NCBI RefSeq assembly: GCF_000835495.1
Contig: NW_015622541.1
Location: 4,960,001-5,024,000 of the forward strand
Length of the DNA: 64,000 nt
Direction of reading: 5' to 3'
DNA from: Cladophialophora immunda
Taxonomy: Eukaryota; Ascomycota; Eurotiomycetes; Chaetothyriales; Herpotrichiellaceae
Position 1 is the stretch's first letter, and each line of letters opens with the position of its first letter. The notes beneath the pieces were generated by a model. The model saw only the letters and a program-made list of their open reading frames with translations, did not search any database and had not been told where the DNA came from. The translations under genes and the position numbers were made by a program. Below, piece by piece: positions 54,546 through 64,000 of the stretch.

Positions 54546-57500
54546 CTACTCGTAGGTACCATAGTCCCATGATAAAAGGGGGAAATCGGTCCAGGGGTCA
54601 AGATCCATCTGATTGAATGCCTCCAAATCCCACGCCATCCAATTGGGGGAGTCGTCAATGGTGTTCAGCAGGCTCAGTTGGCGCACATTCCAGCTGTCGT
54701 CGGCCGGATATTCAGGCTGGGGCGCAACGAGGTGTTGTGCTGATGACGACGACGGCGACATCAACGAGGGATACGAGGTCGAACCAAGGGGACCGAGACC
54801 ATCTACATGTGTTGATGTTGGTGATGACAGGGATGCTAAATTTTCGGTGGAGAGGACCGATTGTGATCCCGGAGGTAGCAGGGTTTCGGGAGCGGCGCCA
54901 AAAAGATGGAGAGACTCATGTTGTAAGGTGAGTTTCAGAAGAGACTCGAGGAGAATTGTCATTCTGGCTAGGGGAGCGCCATGGCCATGACCGTGACCAT
55001 TGGAGTTGTTCACCAATAATGACGATGACGACGACGCCGGATCATTTGGGAGTTGTGTATCACGAAATCGAGCTTGCAACAAGGAGGCCAGGTCTATTGC
55101 TGCTCGCACTCCGTCCACGGACTTGCTCAGGCTCGTGGTGCCGCAGGAATAGGAGTGATGCTCCCTGCGTGGAAGTCCTGCAGGCTCCGCGTCCAAGCGG
55201 TGTGACGAATTGGCAATGGAAAGCTCGTCGAGTCCGACCCACCGGCTGTACAAGAGCATGAGTGCACTATGTGCAATCAAGTCAATTCCTGACGGCCAAG
55301 GTTGGAGCAACAAGCACAGCTGCCGTAGTTGTTGTTGGTCTGCTCCCGATTTAAAGATGGAGAGGATATTTTCCGAGGCATGGACACATGCCTGTAAGCT
55401 GTTGGCAAACTGCGGGACCCGGTGGTTAAACGTCAATGCCGGTCGGTGAATCAGAATAGTCGCCAGCTCCCCCAGGAGGAGAGCCCACCTCGTTGGAAGT
55501 AGGTCTCCTCCCCTGATTTCATTTGGAGATAATCTCGGGACATCTGGGCCAAGTGGAGGCGTGGCGGTCGACAAGGGGAGGTTCTGGCGCCACCTCTGAA
55601 GGTCCAGCTCCAGTCGGGCAATCTTTGCCGGCCCCCCTCTACGAGAGTGTGTCTTGTAGAGTTCGTCCAGGCAACGACCCAAAATCTGTGCAATGCGAAT
55701 ATGCTGGATGAACCAGTAGAGAGTTTGTGGTTCGCCGAGTGTATTATTCGAGGGGAGCTGCTGGATTGACATCTCTGGAAAATCGGCATCCGCAAATGTG
55801 TCGACTTCGACATCCTTCTGCTGGATCAATCTAGGAAGCCCATGTTTGATGGATGTATGACTAGGATTACAAAGATGCCAGTTAGGATTCAATTCGACCT
55901 AGAGACCTTTTTCCCCGGGTAGCAGGGGCAACTCACACGTCGAGAATATAGACACACCACCAGACCCGTTTTCGCATTTCCGTCTCATCTGGAGAGTGCT
56001 TGAAACGTCTCGAGTGTCGATGAAGCCCGAGAGACTGGGCTAGCCTCACAGAAACGCCATTGATCTGGATGGCCAACGAGTTTTCTCGGATGGATTGAAG
56101 GAATAAGAGATATACGAGGATTCCCTGAAGACTCGAGAAGCTGCCTATGGTTGCAACCTGTAGATAAGTATCGGCAAGAAATTGGCGTATCTTCCCTTGC
56201 GTGTGTGCATTGACGGAATATTGGATGGCATCAGAATCCGTCTTCTTGATGTATAGATCGGCCAAAGCGTTCAAGGCCACAATCGCCATCAAACTGAATC
56301 GGCGAGGTAAATCTCGACGACCATTCTCAATGGAGGTCCGGACAACATCACCGATCATATCCACATCGGCGAGCTGGTCGGGAGGGAAAATGGGATACAA
56401 GGACGACCAGGTGCCGAGGAACGTGCTAACATGGCGAGAGTAGAAATCTCGGGGGTAATCCGGCCCCTGGAGGGAGCCAAACATAAACCCAGTTGATGAG
56501 GTCGAATTGGTGTTGGAGTGAGAGACGTTGCTAGTGGATGGCAATGTTGCAGGATAGACACTGCCCCGGCCTTGGCTGGGGAGGACAGGGGTCAGATTTA
56601 GTCGGAACATCCACTCAGGAAACACTTCCTGGGTAGCAAATAGTTTCTGATACTGCCGTTGGGCCAACAGGACAAAATGGATTCCCGAGGGCGAACCGGC
56701 AAAGAAGAAAGAGCCATACCCGTCCTGGACCAGACGCCCAAGGTGTCGCAAGACGGGTTCGTCTATCGAGTCCTCGCACGCATCGCCGCCCGAGACGTCC
56801 ACGGTGGAGGACAGTGGTGGTGGTGGTGGTGGTGGTGGTGGTGGTGGTGGTGGCAATGATGTGGAACATGGAAAGCTACCTGGGCCCTGGTGAGTAACAA
56901 CACCTGTAGAAGAAGAAGATAAAGAAGCAGAAGTGGCTTTTTTGAATTGGGCCTTGAGAAATTGGACTTCGTGCAGTAGTTGTTGGTTCAAGGCTTGAGT
57001 TCGATGAAGCTCTGCCTGGGCTTCTTCTAGACGCCCCTCCAGAGTTGCGATGATAGTCTGTGTCGGCTCGACATAACTGTTGCGGTCTACATTAGTACTT
57101 CTCCACTTCCTACAACCACACTGATGGTAAATGAACTTGGAGACCTATTGGGGCTTTGGCTAACCCTCGACGTGTTGTCTTTCGCCGCAACGTTGCAGTA
57201 GTGGCACAATTGACATTGGCCCTCTCACATTTTCCACACTAGAAGGTCCTTCAAATTCAGTCAATCTGTCTGGAAGAGGCCTGTGTGAGACACCAAGTCC
57301 ACGCATACGTACCCTGGGCCGCTGACCGTCACATTTGATCCTTCTCCTGTCTCCTAGTTAGCAGCTCCCTTGACCTAGATCGCTTCGGCACCAGCGACTG
57401 AGGGCTTTGAACGGGCATACAGTCGGCATCGGTCACTATTGGAAGTTGAGTTAGCGGGCAACAAGAATAAAAGATCAAAATTCGAAGTACCAAACTTGAG

Positions 57501-57576
57501 AGGTCCGTCGAGTGCCCAAAATGGACGAGGCCTCAACACCATTGACAGCATGGTTAGGAGGGTTTAATAGCACCAT
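54546..57576 (-). CDS. Zn2Cys6 transcription factor with fungal-specific TF domain, 887 aa
   Basis: Six exons (57576-57491, 57435-57421, 57346-57313, 57238-57165, 57076-55937, 55860-54546) give 887 residues. The first four, one only 15 nt long, assemble the zinc cluster: C-D-R-C-R-L-R-R-I-K-C-D, then R-C-G-K-C and a final Cys in A-N-V-N-C, that is C-x2-C-x6-C-x6-C-x2-C-x6-C. A short coiled coil (I-A-T-L-E-G-R-L-E-E-A) follows for dimerisation, then a 13-proline run. The fungal-specific TF domain spans about residues 230-620, with S-L-G-L-H-R-H and R-K-R-V-W-W-C-V-Y-I-L-D. The Ser/Pro- and acid-rich C-terminus (D-L-D-P-W-T-D-F) may activate transcription. The gene lies directly upstream of the dehydratase and carrier, so it is probably their pathway regulator; this is inference. 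Confidence 0.9.
56817..56855. repeat. GGT trinucleotide microsatellite inside the regulator gene
   Basis: About 13 tandem GGT units (CCA/CCN on the coding strand) encode the polyproline run of the Zn2Cys6 factor. Slippage would change the proline count without a frameshift. Confidence 0.85.
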
Positions 57577-58177
57577 GGCTTGAATTAGGTTCGACTTGTG
57601 CAGCCGGCGTTACCTGGAGAGCGACAGAAGTTGATCTGTGACGATCGCTATGGAGTCAGGAGAGCTCCCGTAGTGTCCATGTCGTTACTTCACATATGAT
57701 CGATGCCTCGGCTAACTTGCCACATCAGCCCGCCTTGATAAGCTGGCCTTCCCCGGTGTGACCTCCCTTATTCTCACGGAAAAAGGCACAGAGGCCCTGA
57801 GTACGGAGAGCGGAGTAGATACATAGACCGAGTAATACTACCCACAATCATCCTGATATTGGTGTCTCGATTCAAGACATGATGGCCCACAGATTCTTCG
57901 TCTCGTGTTGGCGGGCATGATAAACCAGCATTTCCCTGACAATAAACAGACCCAAAACTGAAGTCGATTCTCTACGCGTGGCTAAACGGAACACAACAGC
58001 ACAAAGGCACGCGGGCTGGGTCTCAGACGAGACTTCTCTTTTGATGACATTGTCCAAGACTATAAAAGAAGCCGGGAAAATCTGATCTAATGACTGTGGT
58101 CGTAGTTCGCACCTGGGCTCGAAGGTCGTCGACCATATTGAATCCGCTTGTTTTCGCGTCCATCCTCCCACGGCTCG
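57577..58177. promoter_or_regulatory. Upstream region of the Zn2Cys6 regulator gene
   Basis: About 600 bp between the regulator start and the aldolase stop. No copy of the CGG palindrome is found here, so autoregulation through that site is not suggested. A short minus-strand frame at 58023-58205 is probably aldolase 3' UTR. Confidence 0.4.
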
Positions 58178-59050
58178 CTATGCTTTGCCGGTGGAATTCA
58201 TCCAATCCATGTGCTGCTCGACCGCCTTTTGCATGGCTAGAGTCCCTTCCTCGATGATGGTGGTGAGAGGCGCCTTGCCCGCCTTGTCTTGGAGAACTTC
58301 GACAAATCTATCATTCATGGCATCGTTGACGTTGCACTTTGCGATTCCGCACGCAATGACGTCGCGGAACAACTCTTGGTGAAAATACTCCCCGGACGCC
58401 CCGTGCAACACCAGGTTCACCCGGTCGCCCACTTTGGCGTGAATCGCTCGCAGCCGGTCCAGGTCCAACTGGGGTCCTTTCGGTCCATACTTGCCATGGA
58501 CATTGCCAAACGCGGGGGCCAGCCAGTGGATGCCCAAGGCCACAAACTCCTCAGCCTGCTCGGGGCTGGTCAACAGGCCTTGAAGCGCAAAGTCGGCCGT
58601 GTCGCCGACGCCGTCCTCGCCGCCTTCAATCCGGCCGGGCTCTGCCTCCGTGATGATTCCTCGGTCGTTGCAATACCGGGTCAGCTCTCTGGTCTTTTGG
58701 AAGTTTTCTTCCTTTTCGTAGTGGCTCATGTCCACCATGATTCCGTCGAACCCGCCCAGGTCGGCCGCTCGCGTGACGATCTCCGGTGTCTGTGCATGGT
58801 CCATGTGCACCCCGACGGGCACACTGGCCTTGTCGGCCGCTTCTGCCGCCGCGTGGACCAGCAAGCCATCGGCGTACGTCACGGCCCAGGGGAATAACTG
58901 GATGATGACCGGCGAGCGCTTGGCCTCGGCGGCACGCACGCCGGCAATAATTGCTTCGACATTGTAGCAGCACAAAGCCGGCACTGCATACCCTTCCCGG
59001 GCAGCTTTCGCCACGATTTGCAGAAGTCGGTTATGGCTGAGGTCTTTCAT
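58178..59050 (-). CDS. Class II (zinc) ketose-bisphosphate-type aldolase, 290 aa
   Basis: A single exon; the start at 59050 (M-K-D-L-S-H-N-R-L-L) is preferred to an in-frame ATG 12 codons upstream because alignment with the family begins here. The protein has the class II fructose/tagatose-bisphosphate aldolase pattern. C-Y-N-V-E-A-I lies near the N-terminus. Likely zinc ligands are His in V-H-M-D-H-A, Glu in T-E-A-E-P-G, His in N-V-H-G-K-Y and His in L-V-L-H-G-A-S-G. A phosphate-binding G-A-S-G and N-V-N-D-A complete the site. Fungi normally have one glycolytic class II FBA of about 360 residues; this shorter form is closer to GatY/KbaY-type catabolic aldolases. Between a regulator, a dehydratase and a reductase, it probably makes the retro-aldol cleavage of a sugar-derived intermediate. 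Confidence 0.88.
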   Translation of the reverse strand: MKDLSHNRLLQIVAKAAREGYAVPALCCYNVEAIIAGVRAAEAKRSPVIIQLFPWAVTYADGLLVHAAAEAADKASVPVGVHMDHAQTPEIVTRAADLGGFDGIMVDMSHYEKEENFQKTRELTRYCNDRGIITEAEPGRIEGGEDGVGDTADFALQGLLTSPEQAEEFVALGIHWLAPAFGNVHGKYGPKGPQLDLDRLRAIHAKVGDRVNLVLHGASGEYFHQELFRDVIACGIAKCNVNDAMNDRFVEVLQDKAGKAPLTTIIEEGTLAMQKAVEQHMDWMNSTGKA

Positions 59051-59760
59051 TTCTTGTTGGGAGTCTTCAAAATGACAGGAAAGCAATATCGACCGGTGAC
59101 AAATCCAGCATCAGCGTACTCAGGAAGGGCGGAAGTTAGTGGTTGCAGCGTCAACTGGAGAACTCACCAGACATATAACAGGGAGCCTCGCCGTCAACAC
59201 TGCCAATTTTTCTCGAGTGATTCCGTCGGCGAATGACTTCCTCGGCGTAAAGGCTCCCGAGTATGTAGCGCCTCCTAGAAAGGTTCTCTCGTGCGCCTTG
59301 ACGTCTGGTTGTTGAACAGATATACCGATTTCTCCGAGTCCCAATAGCCGTGGGCCCGGAGAAGCCTCCGAGCTTCGAGCAAGAAATTTGGGCAAACCTC
59401 TTGCTCCCCTCACCAACCAGGGACAAAAAGTAGAGGCTTCGGAACACTCATTGGAGAAACGAAGTCCTGGACACCGAAGCTTCTCAGGAACATCATTGCA
59501 CCGTCTTGAGACCCCTCACTCAACCCCCGGCTATCCAAACATCCATCCCCATTTTGAACCCAACAAATGGCCGGGGCGCGTGTCTTTGCGGACATTACAG
59601 GAGAGCCCTGCCGTAGATCTCTGCGAGGCCGGGCTTACAGAATAGCTAAATTCGTTTCCTCTGAACTTGTACGGCCATTGTAGATATGTGGCTTTCGTTC
59701 CTAGGACATCTGTTTAGGTTCCCCGTGCCTTACGAAGGGGCTCTAGTGACGGAATTTATT
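59051..59760. promoter_or_regulatory. Upstream region of the aldolase gene
   Basis: About 710 bp between the aldolase start and the reductase stop. Minus-strand frames of about 98 codons (59120-59447) have no family features. No copy of the CGGRATA palindrome occurs here. Confidence 0.35.
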
Positions 59761-61510
59761 CTAACAGTTTACCTGGTGCGGGGCACCGACTTCGTCTGCA
59801 GATTTGAAGATATTGATGGGCCACCTTGGCTTGAGGACCTTGTATGGCACGCTCAAACGCTTGTTTTGCTTCCCCAGTTGATTGATTGCTTCCATTTCCT
59901 CAGCAGCCAGTTCGACCTGAACAAAATTCTCTCTGATGCGGGCCGAGTTCACGGATTTGGGGATCGTAATGTGTCCTCCAGATTCCGCCCACGCAAGCCT
60001 GGACACAAAATTGTGTAAGCACTTAGTCGTCGAAGCAGGGTGTTTCCGGGCACCGGGAGAGAGAGAGGGAGAGTGAGAGTGGAGCGTGGAATAATGCAGA
60101 GTTCCCACTTACACAACTTGTGCTGGTGTCACAGTTTGACCGAGGCGCCTTGTTGCTGCGGCGGCAACATCCTTGACCTCTTGCCGCTCAATCGCCAGCG
60201 GGACTCCCTGGAGGTTGTTTCCAAGAGCCTGGAAAGAGAAAGAATCATTCAGTCAGACAGAGTTTTCCTGGATGTGCTCAATAATAGCCAGAACTGTGGG
60301 ACTGATACGTACCGAATAGCATGTGATGAGGATCCCCTTCTTTGCGCAATAATCACACAAGTCAGGGTCTGGGAATGTAGGATGTCTCTCGACCTGGTTA
60401 ACAGCCGGAACGATGCCGGTCGCCTTGATAAGGACTTCAATCTGTTTTCCAGGACACATTCCACGTTTGTTAGTCTTCTGGAAACATTCACAGAAGTAGG
60501 GAAGGATTCTTGCGGAGAGTATACGTATTCAATCAGTGAATTTGACACGCCAATGGCGCGGACCTTGGATTTTGGGAGTTCAATCATCGCTAGGAGCATG
60601 TCAGAACGCGATTCAGCACGTGAAATTTGTAGTCAACCCGTCCCAACATACCTCTCCACGTGTCTACAATAGAGATGTCGTCGTCAATTTCGACAAAGTC
60701 CGGATTTTCTGAAGTCGTCGGGAATAATTTGAAGATATCCTTGTTTGTTTTAAAGGCAACGGGCCAGTGCATCAGATAGAGCTGGATATTCGAGAGATCC
60801 TCCCGTCAACCTCGATACTGGGGGAAGCAAGGCACAAGCAAAGGAGTCTCAAAGAGAAAGGACCAACATCTAGATACTCAAGGCCGAGTTCGTTGAGAGT
60901 GTCCTCGAGCGCCACAGGTACCGTATCGGGATGATGGGCACTGCCACGGATCAGTCTCTGATGCCAGGTGTAATTTGCCGTGCCCGAAATACCTGTTCCA
61001 TAATTTCGAGGTCTGATGGCATGTATACAGATATTAGAGCCAGGATCCAACGTCGAGAAGGAGAATCGCGAAGCCATACGATGAAAATGTCTTTCCTCTC
61101 GAGCCCGAGCTCTTTGTAGGCTCTCTGAAGTGCTTGTGCCACTTCCCGCTGGTTGCGATATCTGATCCACGGAAACAAAGTTTAGCCACGCCTGGCAGGA
61201 TTGGCACGAACCCGGGAATGCCATTCTTACATTCTCGCAAGATCCTAGTTGTAGATGAGCATGCCGCATCACAGCGCATGGAAAGGGAAGACATGGTGTT
61301 CCGATCGTCAAACTCACCAAATGGCGGTAACCAGCCTTCAAAGCCTGGAAAACACCTTCCTCGACCTCGCCAGGCTTGGCTTGCCAGGTTCCATAACCTC
61401 GTTGTCTAAGGGACCAATTAGCAGTGTCGGCAAGGATCCTAGAGACAGGGAGATGTATCGCACGGGATCTTAGCACCGGTATTGAGGGTGAGTGTATTGC
61501 CGAGAGACAT
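59761..61510 (-). CDS. Aldo-keto reductase, 333 aa, 11 exons
   Basis: Eleven exons (61510-61464, 61405-61318, 61244-61231, 61161-61080, 61012-60993, 60940-60868, 60781-60652, 60589-60525, 60441-60313, 60228-60113, 59998-59761) join in phase to 333 residues; two are only 14 and 20 nt. The result matches AKR proteins end to end: G-Y-G-T-W-Q-A-K-P-G-E-V, then the catalytic tetrad Asp/Tyr in H-L-D-L-A-R-I-Y, Lys in T-S-K-L-W-N and His in L-M-H-W-P-V. A-V-N-Q-V-E-R-H-P and the NADP-binding I-P-K-S-V-N-S-A-R-I follow. Such reductases interconvert aldehydes or ketoses and alcohols with NADPH, as in pentose and uronate catabolism. Position within the cluster suggests reduction of a sugar or of the aldehyde released by the aldolase. 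The exon 8-9 junction was chosen to give a gap-free family match. Confidence 0.85.
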
Positions 61511-62459
61511 GGTTGCACTTTCTGGAATTCTGGTTACTCTTGACCCGACAAGGTTGGAGAGATCCCTCTGCTCGTTTTAAAAGGGTATTGAATACGGTTC
61601 AAATGTGCGCGTAGAACCCAGAGCGCTTGGGACCTTGGGCCTGTCGGCGGAGGACGGACGTTTGCCTCATAGTGGCGGAGCATTGATTCCCCGCCAAAAG
61701 TGTCGGGAGTGTTCCACCCGCCGGCTCAGGTAATGAATAGTCGGCCCTTGAAATCGAAATGCGGGTTGTTCTTCATACAGTTGGTGAATCGATTGCGCTA
61801 GTACCTGCAGTGCGCTCAGACAGTTTCCTCCCATCCTCCTGACCTGCAGCGACAGAAGCGACCATGATATTGCCGACATATGGACATGCACCGCTCTCTT
61901 CGGCGCTGGGCTTCTTGCTTTTTGCCATGAATTCACGATTTTTGAACCCGAACGCCCAGAATGTCAGGTCCAAAGGGCCAGCTCAACGCCGCGTCCTCAA
62001 TAACTTCAGTGAGTACCCTCTTGGGACAGCTCGAATATAATACTCCCAGCGAGGAGAAGCCACCGAGATCGTGGGAAATCTACTCGAGAACTAATCTCTA
62101 TTCCACCCCCAAGGAGTGACACCGCCTCCGGCTCGGGTAAGGTCCAGCAAAAGACATGCCGGAGATGTTCAGCCCGCATGAAGAGAGTCACGGAACACCA
62201 GGCTGCTTCCAGGCCGTACAGGGTTGAGGGGACACATTCAAGAGGTTCACAGTTCACAGTTCGATGCTTCTGGCTCCGGAAAGTCATATCTCGCTTGCTT
62301 GAGGGTCTAGGGGAGGGGCGTGCATTGTTTATTTGTCTTCTATCTTCAGTACGTGGGCCAACTAGCGTAAGGTTGAAGAAGTACTTTGTCAACTGCGTTT
62401 CGCCAACAGCTAATTGGCTTTATACGTAGTCATTCAATCTGGCTTCATCTCAGCCTGAT
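61511..62459. promoter_or_regulatory. Upstream region of the aldo-keto reductase gene
   Basis: About 950 bp between the reductase start and the P450 stop. No family-bearing ORF and no CGGRATA palindrome were found. A minus-strand 128-codon frame (62006-62392) has no features. Confidence 0.35.
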
Positions 62460-64000
62460 TTAGTGATTCCTCTTGCGACGCCTGATAGTAATCGGTAGGG
62501 GACCGGGATCTAGATTGAAACCCTCCTTCAAATGCGGAATGAAGTTCTTGTCGACAAGCTCGAGGTCATATCTGTGGAAAAGGGTGGCCAGGACAATATG
62601 CTGCTCTATAGTGGCCAGGTTACGGCCTAGGCACGCTCGAGGGCCCGTGCTGAATGGGATATATGCTTGTTGCATCATCTCCTTCCGAATCTCATCGCCT
62701 TCCAACCAGCGCTCCGGTCTGAAGGCATTGGGATCGGGGAAGATGTCAGGGTGACGCATTATGGAGTACGTGGGCACCGAGACCGTGGTGCCGTACCGAA
62801 AGTGCTCTCCGGCAACCATGACGCCCTTGGGGTCGATGATGAGGCGCGGAGGGCCGTACGGAATGGGCGGATTCAGGCGCAGCGTCTCGGTCAGACATGC
62901 CTGAAGGTATTTGAGGTCCTTCACTTGTTCATACGTTGCGACCCGGAAACCGTTGTCCAGCTCGACCTCCCCAAGGGCACCGTCCAACTCTTTCTGCAAT
63001 TCCTTTCGGGCTGCGGGGTGAGTGGCGAGTTCCCAGATTGCACTCGTCAGACCGGAGGAGGTGGTGTCACTTCCTGCATTGAGCAGGACAATGGCTTCCG
63101 ATACCAGTTCCATGAAGGGGAGGTTCCGTGGCTTGCCCTCCTTGTCCTTGAGAAGTCGGGACATGAAATCTGGCGGGAACGCTTCCAGATCCTTGTCCTT
63201 CCTGATGCGCTCACGGACTTGGCCAATGGCGACGGCCGTGAACATGTCGACGTCGGTCTTGCCGCGCGAGAACCACAGGATTCGAGTCCAAAAATCGTAC
63301 CACGCCTTGGACATTTGACCGAGCGCCACTTTGAACCGAAAGGCCGCGCGCTGACTGGTTATGGTCGAGGGTACTACATGCCACTTCCCAGGTTTGCCGT
63401 ATTTCGTCTGGCCCCGGAACTGGTCTGAGCCATTCTGCAGAAATCCGAATGTCTCGCCAACGGCGACTTGGCTGATGACGTCAAACGTGAAGAAACTGAG
63501 CCAGTCGTGAACATCAAGCGCTCGGGAGCGCTCTGTTGTGGATGCCATCTGGTCCAGCTTCGACAGCAGCAGCGAAAGAGTGCCGGCAATTTTGGGCTCC
63601 AACTCCAGGATGTTCGACAGCGCGAATGCATTGGAGATATATTTGCGCTTCCGCTGATGCTCCTCTCTGTCGCGAGTGTTGGCAATGTTGTGGTATTCGC
63701 CTGCGAGTGTATCATAGAAATCCGCCTTCATCAGTCTGCCCATGCTCCCGTGCCCGTAGATGTCCTTGATCGCCTCGAGCATGTTGATGGAAACGTGGTC
63801 GGGACCGATCCGAACCATTTCTCCGAGCTTTTGGTGGGCATCGTCCAACGCCTGAAATCTATTCCCAACTGCAGAGTGCTTGAAGCACCAGAGGGGGGTA
63901 ACGGCGGCGACAATGCTGGGAGCAGGGAAGCGTTTCAGGTCATATGGGTCCGTAAGGTACCGGTAGACCGCTCGGATGAAAAAGAAGGCCGCAACGCCCG
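62460..64000 (-). CDS. Cytochrome P450, N-terminus cut by the right edge
   Basis: The minus-strand frame is open from the stop at 62460 to the right edge (about 513 codons). Just inside the edge it reads F-F-F-I-R-A-V-Y-R-Y, the end of the N-terminal membrane anchor, then F-P-A-P-S. Conserved P450 elements follow: I-helix A-G-S-D-T-T, K-helix E-T-L-R, P-E-R-W in the PERF region, and the heme-binding F-S-T-G-P-R-A-C-L-G with its cysteine ligand. An H-D-W-L-S-F-F-T-F-D-V-I segment before the C/D helices is common in fungal benzoate- or pisatin-demethylase-like families. Such enzymes hydroxylate small hydrophobic compounds at the ER. Substrate is unknown; membership in the neighbouring sugar-acid cluster is not suggested by chemistry. 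Confidence 0.93.
   Translation of the reverse strand, partial: GVAAFFFIRAVYRYLTDPYDLKRFPAPSIVAAVTPLWCFKHSAVGNRFQALDDAHQKLGEMVRIGPDHVSINMLEAIKDIYGHGSMGRLMKADFYDTLAGEYHNIANTRDREEHQRKRKYISNAFALSNILELEPKIAGTLSLLLSKLDQMASTTERSRALDVHDWLSFFTFDVISQVAVGETFGFLQNGSDQFRGQTKYGKPGKWHVVPSTITSQRAAFRFKVALGQMSKAWYDFWTRILWFSRGKTDVDMFTAVAIGQVRERIRKDKDLEAFPPDFMSRLLKDKEGKPRNLPFMELVSEAIVLLNAGSDTTSSGLTSAIWELATHPAARKELQKELDGALGEVELDNGFRVATYEQVKDLKYLQACLTETLRLNPPIPYGPPRLIIDPKGVMVAGEHFRYGTTVSVPTYSIMRHPDIFPDPNAFRPERWLEGDEIRKEMMQQAYIPFSTGPRACLGRNLATIEQHIVLATLFHRYDLELVDKNFIPHLKEGFNLDPGPLPITIRRRKRNH

Noticed and set aside
59243..59259. CGG-N11-CCG (Gal4-like spacing) upstream of the aldolase
   Set aside because: A single site with no shared flanking bases and a spacing unlike the cluster palindromes. 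Such triplet pairs are expected by chance.
1..64000. CRISPR arrays, bacterial operons, rRNA genes
   Set aside because: No spaced direct-repeat array and no rRNA-like sequence was seen. Spliced genes show this is a fungal nuclear genome.

Overview
The window is nuclear DNA of a filamentous ascomycete (Pezizomycotina). Genes are split by short GT-AG introns, mostly 47-125 bp, with branch sites such as CTAAC or CTGAC close to the 3' ends. The families are typical of the group: a HET domain, DUF3433, Zn2Cys6 regulators, Dal5-type MFS carriers, and a Clr2 silencing factor. I cannot fix the genus; a Eurotiomycete black-yeast relative would fit but is only a guess. All exon structures were read by eye from splice signals, phase and family motifs.

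Left part (1-24 kb): a GH78 alpha-L-rhamnosidase cut by the left edge; a small membrane-anchored conserved protein; the heterochromatin factor Clr2; ribosomal protein uL22/RPL17; a Dal5-family MFS carrier; a GPI-type cupredoxin; a coiled-coil protein with an unusually long upstream region holding a 93-bp hairpin; an HSL-type esterase; and a divergent pair formed by an SVOP-like MFS carrier and a TauD-family dioxygenase.

Middle (24-49 kb): the most striking gene is a predicted 2,164-residue protein (26405-33331). It joins a sacsin/NO VEIN-type HSP90-like ATPase, a DUF3883 domain and a C-terminal HET domain. A decayed, RIP-like copy of part of its linker lies just upstream. It is followed by an RBM39/Rsd1-type splicing factor, a PHD-finger protein, a DUF3433 membrane protein, a secreted Cys-rich protein, a relic esterase fragment, a 60-residue zinc-ribbon gene split into three tiny exons, and a seven-exon conserved membrane protein.

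Right part (49-64 kb), all on the minus strand: an MFS carrier, an enolase-superfamily sugar-acid dehydratase, a Zn2Cys6 activator, a class II aldolase and an 11-exon aldo-keto reductase, then a P450 cut by the right edge. The first five look like a sugar-acid catabolic cluster with a local regulator. The carrier and dehydratase promoters share three copies of a 20-bp palindrome, CGGRATA-N6-TATYCCG, that fits a Zn2Cys6 operator.
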